A stretch of DNA of 64,000 nt from Streptomyces diastatochromogenes (lineage in GTDB: Bacteria; Actinomycetota; Actinomycetes; Streptomycetales; Streptomycetaceae). Numbering within the stretch: position 1 is the stretch's first letter; each line of letters opens with the position of its first letter. Under the pieces are notes generated by a model, which ran no database searches, was not told the DNA's origin, and saw only the letters and a list, made by a program, of their open reading frames with translations. The stretch covers positions 62,001 to 126,000 of the forward strand of contig NZ_MCGQ01000015.1 of NCBI RefSeq assembly GCF_002242805.1, written 5' to 3'. A program made the translations under genes and the position numbers. Positions 57,609 through 64,000 of the stretch are shown piece after piece.

Positions 57609-59027
57609 ATGACCTCCGAGAGGGTCAACGACGCCCCGGAAGAGGGGTACGAGCGCGGGCTCGGCAGCCGTCAGGTCCAGATGATCGCGATCGGCGGTGC
57701 CATCGGCGTCGGCCTGTTCCTGGGAGCCGGGGCGAACATCGCCAAGGCCGGTCCCAGCCTCATCCTGATGTACGCCCTCGCGGGCGCGATCGTCTTCTTC
57801 ATCATGCGGGCGCTCGGCGAGCTGCTGCTCTACCGCCCGGTCTCGGGCTCCTTCGCGGAGTACTCCCGTGAGTTCCTCGGCCCGTTCTTCGGCTACTTCA
57901 CCGGCTGGACGTACTGGCTGATGTGGGTGGTGACCGGCATGGCCGAGCTGACGGCCGCCGCCATCTACGTCAACTACTGGTTCCCGCACATCCCCCAGTG
58001 GGTGACGGCCCTCGTCTTCCTGGTGATCCTCTTCGGGGTCAACCTGATCTCCGTGAAGGTCTTCGGAGAGCTGGAGTTCTGGTTCTCCATGGTCAAGGTC
58101 ACCGCCCTGATCGGCATGATCGTGATCGGCCTCGGCGTCCTCACCTTCGGCTTCAGCTCCGCCGGTGACACGGCGTCGGTCGCGAACCTCTACCAGTTCG
58201 ACGGCTTCTTCCCCAAGGGCATCGGCTCGTCCCTGATGACCCTGCAGGGCGTCATGTTCGCCTACCTCGCGGTCGAGCTGGTCGGCGTCACGGCCGGCGA
58301 GTCGGAGAACCCGGAGAAGACCCTCCCCAAGGCCATCAACACGCTCCCGTGGCGTATCGCCCTCTTCTACGTCGGCGCGCTCTCCGTCATCCTGTGCGTG
58401 GTGAAGTGGACCGAGTTCGCGCCGGGCGTCTCGCCCTTCGTCGAGGCGTTCGCGAAGATCGGCATCCCGGCGGGCGCGGGCATCGTCAACTTCGTGGTCC
58501 TCACCGCCGCCCTCTCCTCCTGCAACTCCGGCATGTACTCGACCGGCCGCATGCTGCGCACCCTGGCCGAGAGCGGAGAGGCCCCGAGGGGCTTCCAGAA
58601 GCTGTCCGCCTCCAAGACCCCGGCGCTCGGCATCACGGTCTCCGTCGCCTTCATGGCCATCGGTGTGGTCCTCAACTACATCGTCCCGGAGAAGGCGTTC
58701 GGCTACGTCACCTCCGTCGCCACCGCGGCCGGCATCTGGACCTGGCTGATGATCCTGATCAGCCACGTCCTCTACCGCCGCGCGGTCGTCGCGGGCCGGC
58801 TGCCCGCCTCCTCCTTCCCGGCGCCGGGCGGCGCGGTGTGCAGCTGGATCGCCATCGTGTTCCTGCTCTTCGTCACCGGTCTGATCGCCTACGACGCCGA
58901 CTCCCGCGTCTGCCTCTATGTGATGGCCGGCTGGGCCGCCGCCCTCGGCATCGGCTGGGCGGTCCTCAAGGCCCGCAACCCGCAGGTCGCCGAGCGCCGC
59001 GAGCCGGAGCTGGAGAAGGTGGGCTGA
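57609..59027 (+). CDS. amino-acid permease (AAT family)
   Basis: The 472-residue product has 12 membrane segments and the AAT signature GSRQVQMIAIGGAIGVGLFLGAG. ALGELLLYRPVSGSFAEYSREFLGPFFGYFTGWTYWLMW and GVTAGESENPEKTLPKAIN follow. It is close to CycA/AnsP-type D-serine, D-alanine and asparagine transporters. The precise substrate is not determinable. A terminator lies downstream at 59104-59140. Confidence 0.88.
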   Translation: MTSERVNDAPEEGYERGLGSRQVQMIAIGGAIGVGLFLGAGANIAKAGPSLILMYALAGAIVFFIMRALGELLLYRPVSGSFAEYSREFLGPFFGYFTGWTYWLMWVVTGMAELTAAAIYVNYWFPHIPQWVTALVFLVILFGVNLISVKVFGELEFWFSMVKVTALIGMIVIGLGVLTFGFSSAGDTASVANLYQFDGFFPKGIGSSLMTLQGVMFAYLAVELVGVTAGESENPEKTLPKAINTLPWRIALFYVGALSVILCVVKWTEFAPGVSPFVEAFAKIGIPAGAGIVNFVVLTAALSSCNSGMYSTGRMLRTLAESGEAPRGFQKLSASKTPALGITVSVAFMAIGVVLNYIVPEKAFGYVTSVATAAGIWTWLMILISHVLYRRAVVAGRLPASSFPAPGGAVCSWIAIVFLLFVTGLIAYDADSRVCLYVMAGWAAALGIGWAVLKARNPQVAERREPELEKVG

Positions 59028-59103
59028 CCTCACCGAAGGACGTCCGGCCTCCGGGAGTACTCGTGGCACCCCCGGCGGCCGCCGCTCAGGACGTCCGGCA
59101 TAT

Positions 59104-59140
59104 GGGCCGCCCCGTACCATCCCTCGGTACGGGGTGGCCC
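59104..59140 (+). terminator. terminator after the permease
   Basis: GGGCCGCCCCGTACC (59104-59118) and GGTACGGGGTGGCCC (59126-59140) form a 15-bp stem with one G-U pair, followed by TTCTGCTT. Confidence 0.85.
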
Positions 59141-59160
59141 TTCTGCTTATCCTGGCGAAC

Positions 59161-59583
59161 ATGCTGACCATCACCCAGGCCCTCGTCGACCAGATCGTCG
59201 CGCACGCGCGCAAGGACCACCCCGACGAGGCGTGCGGCGTCGTCGCGGGCCCGGCCGGTTCGGACCGCCCCGAGCGCTTCATCCCGATGCTGAACGCGGC
59301 CATGTCGCCCACGTTCTACGAGTTCGACTCCGGGGACCTCCTCAAGCTCTACCGCGAGATGGACGACCGCGACGAGGAGCCCGTGGTCATCTACCACTCG
59401 CACACGGCGACCGAGGCGTACCCGTCCCGCACCGACATCTCGTACGCGAACGAGCCCGGCGCCCACTACGTCCTGGTGTCCACCGCCGACACCGACAGCC
59501 TCGGCGACTTCCAGTTCCGCTCGTACCGCATCGTGGAAGGTGAGGTCACGGAGGAGGAGGTCAAGGTCGTGGAGGCCTACTGA
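59161..59583 (+). CDS. JAMM/MPN+ metalloprotease (Mec-like, CysO-processing)
   Basis: The 140-residue product has the JAMM zinc motif H-S-H-x7-S-x2-D in VIYHSHTATEAYPSRTDISY, with the upstream glutamate in DEACGV. It resembles mycobacterial Mec, which releases cysteine from the CysO carrier. Here it is followed by cysO and cysM. It may also remove the two residues after Gly-Gly at the CysO end. ATG 59161 is chosen as the start; GTG 59134 is an alternative. Confidence 0.9.
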   Translation: MLTITQALVDQIVAHARKDHPDEACGVVAGPAGSDRPERFIPMLNAAMSPTFYEFDSGDLLKLYREMDDRDEEPVVIYHSHTATEAYPSRTDISYANEPGAHYVLVSTADTDSLGDFQFRSYRIVEGEVTEEEVKVVEAY

Positions 59584-59650
59584 TCCCGCGATTCGGTCAG
59601 AATTCATCCAGCATGCGAGATCACACTCTGGGAGCGGGACCGGGAATCGA

Positions 59651-59656
59651 TACGAT
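59651..59656 (+). promoter_or_regulatory. -10 box of the cysteine leader
   Basis: TACGAT lies seven bases before the leader-peptide ATG at 59663, so the leader mRNA probably starts at the ATG and is leaderless. No -35 consensus is clear. Confidence 0.5.
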
Positions 59657-59662
59657 GAGCCC

Positions 59663-59758
59663 ATGGTTCTGAACGACGTGAGCGAGAAGGCGCCGGGCAC
59701 TCTGCTCGTGGCGCGGCTGCACGTCGACCTGTGCCGGCTGAACAGCGCCATCTGTTGA
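59663..59758 (+). CDS. cysteine-containing leader peptide of cysO-cysM
   Basis: The 31-residue peptide ends in LVARLHVDLCRLNSAIC, a pattern I recall from predicted leader peptides in front of Streptomyces sulfur genes. Cysteine codons lie at the third-last coding region and as the last sense codon. A ribosome that runs short of cysteinyl-tRNA would stall at the end of the peptide, upstream of a group of mutually exclusive hairpins (59795-59827). The peptide probably acts as a sensor rather than as a protein. Confidence 0.7.
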   Translation: MVLNDVSEKAPGTLLVARLHVDLCRLNSAIC

Positions 59759-59794
59759 CGTTCCCCGCCGCCGTACGGCCGTGGCCGCGGCGCT

Positions 59795-59827
59795 CCCCCA
59801 GTGCCGAAAGCCTGGGGGTACCCCCAG
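59795..59827 (+). promoter_or_regulatory. alternative hairpins in the cysO leader
   Basis: CCCCCAG (59795-59801), CTGGGGG (59812-59818) and CCCCCAG (59821-59827) allow segment 2 to pair with either segment 1 or segment 3. The arrangement follows the leader peptide and precedes the cysO ribosome-binding site. Similar repeats occur elsewhere in Streptomyces, so function is not assured. Confidence 0.5.
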
Positions 59828-59879
59828 CCGCGTGCCCACTTCCCCCTTCGACGAACCCTTTCCGACAGGAGCCGCAACC

Positions 59880-60158
59880 ATGGCCATCGAGGTCCGCATC
59901 CCCACCATCCTCCGCCAGTACACCGACGGTCAGAAGGCGGTGGAGGGCAGCGGTGACACCCTCGCCGACCTGTTCACCGACCTCGAGACCCGGCACGCGG
60001 GCATCCACGCCCGCATCGTGGACGAGGGCAAGCTGCGCCGCTTCGTCAACGTCTACCTGAACGACGAGGACGTCCGCTTCCTCGACAACATCAACACCAA
60101 GCTGACCGACGGCGACACCGTGACGATCCTGCCGGCCGTCGCCGGCGGCATGGCCTGA
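59880..60158 (+). CDS. cysO: sulfur-carrier protein CysO
   Basis: The 92-residue ubiquitin-like protein (MAIEVRIPTILRQYTDGQKAVEGSGDTLADLF) carries sulfur as a C-terminal thiocarboxylate. It ends ILPAVAGGMA, so two residues follow the Gly-Gly and must be removed before activation. The adjacent JAMM protease is the obvious candidate. The ATG follows AGGAG with an eight-base spacer. Confidence 0.93.
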   Translation: MAIEVRIPTILRQYTDGQKAVEGSGDTLADLFTDLETRHAGIHARIVDEGKLRRFVNVYLNDEDVRFLDNINTKLTDGDTVTILPAVAGGMA

Positions 60159-60175
60159 TCGGCCGCTGATCACCC

Positions 60176-61126
60176 ATGCGCTACGACTCCCCGCTGGCCG
60201 CGGTGGGCAACACCCCCTTGGTGCGCCTGCCGCGGTTGTCGCCGTCCCCGGACGTCCGTATCTGGGCCAAGCTGGAGGACCGCAACCCCACCGGCTCGGT
60301 CAAGGACCGCCCGGCCCTGCACATGATCGAGCAGGCGGAGAAGGACGGCCGGCTCACCCCGGGCTGCACGATCCTGGAGCCGACCTCCGGCAACACGGGC
60401 ATCTCCCTGGCCATGGCGGCGAAGCTCAAGGGCTACCGCATGGTGTGCGTGATGCCCGAGAACACCTCGCAGGAGCGCCGGGACCTGCTCGGCATGTGGG
60501 GCGCCGAGATCATCTCCTCCCCGGCGGCGGGCGGCTCGAACACGGCCGTGCGCGTGGCCAAGGAGCTGGCCGCCGAGCACCCCGACTGGGTGATGCTCTA
60601 CCAGTACGGCAACCCGGACAACGCGGGCGCCCACTACGCGACGACCGGCCCGGAGATCCTGGCGGACCTCCCCTCCATCACCCACTTCGTCGCGGGCCTC
60701 GGCACCACCGGCACCCTGATGGGCGTCGGCCGCTACCTGCGCGAGCACAGGCCGGACGTGAAGATCGTCGCCGCCGAACCGCGCTACGACGACCTGGTCT
60801 ACGGCCTGCGCAACCTCGACGAGGGTTTCGTACCGGAGCTGTACGACGCCTCCGTGCTCACCACCCGCTTCTCGGTCGGCTCCGCCGACGCGGTCACCCG
60901 CACCCGTGAACTCCTGCAGCAGGAGGGCATCTTCGCGGGCGTCTCCACCGGCGCCGCCCTGCACGCGGCGATCGGAGTCGGCAAGAAGGCGGTGCAGGCC
61001 GGCGAGAGCGCCGACATCGTCTTCATCGTGGCCGACGGCGGCTGGAAGTACCTCTCCACCGGCGTCTACACGGCGGCCACCACCGAGGAGGCCATCGCGA
61101 CGCTCCAGGGCCAGCTCTGGGCATAG
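60176..61126 (+). CDS. cysM: CysO-dependent cysteine synthase CysM
   Basis: The 316-residue PLP enzyme has the PLP lysine in NPTGSVKDRPA and the phosphate-binding loop TSGNTG, and resembles mycobacterial CysM. It uses CysO-thiocarboxylate and O-phosphoserine to build CysO-cysteine, which Mec then cleaves to release cysteine. It follows cysO by 17 bases. Confidence 0.93.
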   Translation: MRYDSPLAAVGNTPLVRLPRLSPSPDVRIWAKLEDRNPTGSVKDRPALHMIEQAEKDGRLTPGCTILEPTSGNTGISLAMAAKLKGYRMVCVMPENTSQERRDLLGMWGAEIISSPAAGGSNTAVRVAKELAAEHPDWVMLYQYGNPDNAGAHYATTGPEILADLPSITHFVAGLGTTGTLMGVGRYLREHRPDVKIVAAEPRYDDLVYGLRNLDEGFVPELYDASVLTTRFSVGSADAVTRTRELLQQEGIFAGVSTGAALHAAIGVGKKAVQAGESADIVFIVADGGWKYLSTGVYTAATTEEAIATLQGQLWA

Positions 61127-61158
61127 CGCCCCTGCTCCACGGGCCAACTACGCGCCAT

Positions 61159-61176
61159 CCCCCTCCTATGAGGGGG
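61159..61176 (+). terminator. short terminator after cysM
   Basis: CCCCCTC (61159-61165), loop CTAT and GAGGGGG (61170-61176) form a 7-bp stem shortly after the stop codon. No T-run follows. Confidence 0.55.
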
Positions 61177-61399
61177 CTAAGCCCATCCTATGGAGGGGCA
61201 AAGAATTCCCTCCGGTACTGCCGGTGACTCTCGGGCCAGGGCTACGTTCCTCCCGCACCCTGTCATGTCACGCTCACCCGACATGCAGGGCGTCTGTGAG
61301 TGTCATGCTCATGACTGCGCGGTTCTGCCGCCGCTACGCGCGTCACGGGCCTGCCCAACCAGTGCGAGAAACCCCACTTCCCCATGGAGGCAGTACCCC

Positions 61400-63469
61400 A
61401 TGCGTGAGTCACGCCCGAGCGGGCGGCGACGGAGTCTGCGAAGACTCTTCTCCATCGCCCTCCCCGCCCTCGCCCTGACCGTCGCCGGACTCGCCGCGGC
61501 ACCGGCGGCCGGCGCCCACACCGCCGCCGCTCCCGCGCCCCACATCTCCCGGGCCGCGCAGAACGCCAAGGCCCTGACCGCCCCGGAGCGCCAGACCTTC
61601 CACTCCACCGGCAAGGCCGGCCAGAAGGTCCCCACGACCCATCTGTGCGCCACCGCCGAGCCGGGCCACGCGTCCTGCTTCGCCCAGCGCCGCACCGACA
61701 TCAAGCAGCGGCTCGCCTCGGCGGTCGCCGCCGCGGCGCCCTCCGGCCTCTCCCCGGCCAACCTGCACAGCGCCTACAACCTGCCCTCGACGGGCGGCAG
61801 CGGTCTGACCGTCGCCATCGTCGACGCGTACAACGACCCCAACGCCGAGGCGGACCTGGGCACTTACCGCTCCACCTACGGCCTGTCCGCCTGCACCAAG
61901 GCCAACGGCTGCTTCAAGCAGGTCAGCCAGACCGGCTCCACCACCTCGCTGCCCACCAACGACACCGGCTGGGCGGGCGAGGAGGCGCTGGACCTCGACA
62001 TGGTCAGCGCGGTCTGCCCGAACTGCAGCATCACCCTGGTCGAGGCCAACTCGGCGAACGACACCGACCTCGGCATCGCCGAGAACGAGGCCGTCTCGCT
62101 CGGTGCCAAGGTCGTCTCCAACAGCTGGGGCGGCTCCGAGTCCTCCTCCCAGACCAGCGAGGACACCCAGTACTTCAAGCACCCGGGCGTCGCCATCACC
62201 GTCTCCTCCGGTGACTCCGCCTACGGCGCCGAGTACCCGGCGACCTCCCAGTACGTGACCGCCGTCGGCGGCACCGCGCTCACCACCTCCTCCAACTCCC
62301 GTGGCTGGAGCGAGTCGGTGTGGCACACCAGCTCCACCGAGGGCACCGGCTCCGGCTGCTCGGCGTACGACGCGAAGCCGAGCTGGCAGACCGACACCGG
62401 CTGCACCAAGCGCATGGAGGCCGACGTCTCCGCGGTCGCCGACCCGGCCACCGGCGTGGCGGTCTACGACACCTACGGCGGCTCCGGCTGGGCGGTCTAC
62501 GGCGGCACCAGCGCCTCCGCCCCGATCGTCGCCGGCGTCTACGCCCTCGCGGGCACCCCGGGCTCCAGCGACTACCCGGCGAAGTACCCGTACCAGCACA
62601 CGAGCAACCTGTACGACGTGACCAGCGGCAGCAACGGCTCCTGCTCCACCTCGTACTTCTGCACCGCGGGCACCGGCTACGACGGCCCGACCGGCTGGGG
62701 CACCCCGAACGGCACCACCGCCTTCACCGCCGGCACCAGCACCGGCAACACGGTGACCGTCACCAACCCCGGCAGCCAGTCGACCACCACCGGCGGCTCG
62801 GCCAGCCTGCAGATCCACGCCACCGACAGCGCGGGCGCGACCCTGACCTACAGCGCCTCCGGCCTGCCCACCGGCCTGTCCATCAACAGCTCCTCCGGCC
62901 TGATCTCCGGTACGGCGTCCACCGCGGGCACCTACCAGGTCACGGTCACCGCGACCGACTCCACCGGTGCCTCCGGCTCGACCTCCTTCACCTGGACGGT
63001 CGGCACCTCCGGCGGCACCTGCACCTCGGCCCAGCTGCTCGGCAACCCGGGCTTCGAGTCGGGCAACACCACCTGGACCGCCTCCAGCGGTGTCATCACC
63101 AACGACTCCGGTGAGGCCGCGCACGGCGGCTCCTACAAGGCCTGGCTCGACGGGTACGGCTCCTCCCACACCGACACGCTCTCCCAGTCGGTGACCATCC
63201 CGTCCGGCTGCAAGGCCAGCTACACCTTCTACCTGCACATCGACACCGCCGAGACCGGCAGCACCGCGTACGACAAGCTGACCGTGACCGCCGGTTCGAC
63301 CACCCTGGCGACGTACTCGAACGTCAACGCCGCCTCCGGGTACGCGCAGAAGACCTTCGACCTGTCCTCGTTCGCGGGTCAGACGGTCACCCTGAAGTTC
63401 AGCGGGGTGGAGGACTCCTCCCTCCAGACCAGCTTCGTCGTGGACGACACCGCCCTGACGACCAGCTGA
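61400..63469 (+). CDS. secreted S53 (sedolisin) protease with C-terminal domains
   Basis: The 689-residue product has a signal peptide (RRLFSIALPALALTVAGLAA) and a short pro-region. The S53 core has Glu194 and Asp198 in GEEALDLD, the oxyanion aspartate in VSSGDSA and the nucleophile Ser371 in GGTSASAP. A putative Ig-like domain (TVTVTNPGSQSTTTGG..., about residues 450-535) and a beta-rich C-terminal module (LGNPGFESGNTTWTAS) follow. The core resembles kumamolisin-type acid proteases, although secretion into neutral medium is expected. The ATG follows GGAGG. Confidence 0.9.
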   Translation: MRESRPSGRRRSLRRLFSIALPALALTVAGLAAAPAAGAHTAAAPAPHISRAAQNAKALTAPERQTFHSTGKAGQKVPTTHLCATAEPGHASCFAQRRTDIKQRLASAVAAAAPSGLSPANLHSAYNLPSTGGSGLTVAIVDAYNDPNAEADLGTYRSTYGLSACTKANGCFKQVSQTGSTTSLPTNDTGWAGEEALDLDMVSAVCPNCSITLVEANSANDTDLGIAENEAVSLGAKVVSNSWGGSESSSQTSEDTQYFKHPGVAITVSSGDSAYGAEYPATSQYVTAVGGTALTTSSNSRGWSESVWHTSSTEGTGSGCSAYDAKPSWQTDTGCTKRMEADVSAVADPATGVAVYDTYGGSGWAVYGGTSASAPIVAGVYALAGTPGSSDYPAKYPYQHTSNLYDVTSGSNGSCSTSYFCTAGTGYDGPTGWGTPNGTTAFTAGTSTGNTVTVTNPGSQSTTTGGSASLQIHATDSAGATLTYSASGLPTGLSINSSSGLISGTASTAGTYQVTVTATDSTGASGSTSFTWTVGTSGGTCTSAQLLGNPGFESGNTTWTASSGVITNDSGEAAHGGSYKAWLDGYGSSHTDTLSQSVTIPSGCKASYTFYLHIDTAETGSTAYDKLTVTAGSTTLATYSNVNAASGYAQKTFDLSSFAGQTVTLKFSGVEDSSLQTSFVVDDTALTTS

Positions 63470-63483
63470 GCCGTACGGCAACC

Positions 63484-63524
63484 GGATCCCGCACCCGGAA
63501 GATTTCCTTCCGGGTGCGGGATCC
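63484..63524 (+). terminator. terminator of the S53 protease gene
   Basis: A perfect 18-bp stem (63484-63501 with 63507-63524) closes on ATTTC, 15 bases after the stop codon. It is a strong, bidirectional-type hairpin. Confidence 0.88.
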
Positions 63525-63595
63525 GTCCGTGCCGGTGGTACGTCTCATCTGCACCAGGAGGCCGGCAGACGGCCACGGCAGAAAGGCGGACACCC

Positions 63596-64000
63596 ATGCG
63601 CCGTACGACGCCCATCGCTTTCGCGGCGGCAGCGCTGCTCCTCGCGGGCTGCGGCTCCCAGAGCGGCGGGGACAACGGCAACGGCACCGGCTCCGGCTCC
63701 GGGGACAACGGCAAGGTGTCACCGTCGGCATCCGCCCCGTCGTCCGGCAGCGGCTGTGTCACCCACGTGGAGCTGACCGCCGCCGACAACGGCCGTACCG
63801 TCTGCCTGGCCAAGGGCGGCGAGCTGCGGCTCACCCTCGACGGGACCAAGAGCCGACCCTGGAAGCCGGTCGCCGCGAGCGGCACGGCCCTGAAGGCGAT
63901 CAACGCGGGCTTCGTCCTGCAGCCGGGCGACGCGAGCGCCGCCTACCAGGCGGTGGCGGCCGGCAAGACCGAGCTGACGTCCTCCCGCCCCCTGTGCGCC
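63596..64000 (+). CDS. lipoprotein, 5' part
   Basis: The frame is open to the end of the window (135 codons) and starts with a lipoprotein signal, lipobox LLAGC (Cys19). A Gly/Ser/Asp linker follows, then a beta-rich domain starting CVTHVELTAADNGRTVCLAKGG that resembles DUF4232-like or inhibitor-like domains of actinobacterial lipoproteins. The ATG follows AAAGGCGGA. The domain name is uncertain because the gene is cut. Confidence 0.7.
   Translation, partial: MRRTTPIAFAAAALLLAGCGSQSGGDNGNGTGSGSGDNGKVSPSASAPSSGSGCVTHVELTAADNGRTVCLAKGGELRLTLDGTKSRPWKPVAASGTALKAINAGFVLQPGDASAAYQAVAAGKTELTSSRPLCA

Overview
The window is high-GC actinobacterial chromosome, almost certainly Streptomyces. The evidence is frequent GTG starts, four-base translational overlaps, TAnnnT-type -10 boxes and a sporulation-type SsgA-like protein. 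The gene order sigU-rsuA-helD-malic enzyme-hup-murA-yqgE through to ssgG-pncA-pncB-clpS-mec-cysO-cysM also matches, from memory, the S. coelicolor SCO2954 to SCO2910 interval. No species can be assigned from the sequence alone.

Layout. (1) 1-5.2 kb: end of an M20 peptidase, small membrane, regulatory and secreted proteins, then an ECF sigma/anti-sigma pair (sigU, rsuA). (2) 5.3-12.7 kb: core genes, namely a HelD-type helicase, NAD malic enzyme, the nucleoid protein HU, murA, a YqgE protein and a DUF3039 protein. (3) 12.7-17.5 kb: an aminosugar uptake operon (binding protein, two permeases, cytoplasmic GH20 hexosaminidase) behind a good match to a DasR operator. (4) 17.7-23.1 kb: a tightly coupled operon for a divergent molybdenum-hydroxylase-like complex, with a tiny membrane protein and a P-loop kinase-like protein. 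(5) 23.3-25.4 kb: a two-domain SUKH-4 orphan and two small genes. (6) 25.4-29.1 kb: a 3.4-kb integrative-element remnant bounded by copies of the 3' half of a tRNA-Cys, carrying a truncated integrase, a divergent two-gene module and an orphan beta-trefoil protein, followed by a second, abnormal tRNA-like gene. (7) 29.3-34.3 kb: MFS exporter, Doc-type toxin-antitoxin pair, SF2 helicase, IclR regulator. (8) 34.6-40.6 kb: amino-acid permease, M20 deacylase, PucR regulator, GNAT acyltransferase and N-succinylamino-acid racemase. Together these look like a complete D- to L-amino-acid conversion pathway. (9) 40.6-48 kb: Lon-like protease, ArsR regulator with an elaborate operator, a deleted ABC permease, AsnC regulator with 4-hydroxyphenylpyruvate dioxygenase, TPR protein, GlcD-type oxidase and SsgG. 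(10) 48.2-54.2 kb: two RDD membrane proteins, a small membrane protein, a secreted M6 protease and an unknown gene. (11) 54.2-61.2 kb: NAD salvage (pncA, pncB), ClpS, DUF2017, an amino-acid permease and the Mec/CysO/CysM cysteine pathway with a leader peptide. (12) 61.4-64 kb: a secreted S53 protease and the start of a lipoprotein.

The best candidates for follow-up are the D-amino-acid module; the molybdenum-hydroxylase paralogue that lacks the catalytic glutamate; the tRNA-Cys integration remnant with its unexplained cargo and neighbouring tRNA-like gene; the cysteine leader with mutually exclusive hairpins; and the nested 60-bp dyad in front of the ArsR gene.
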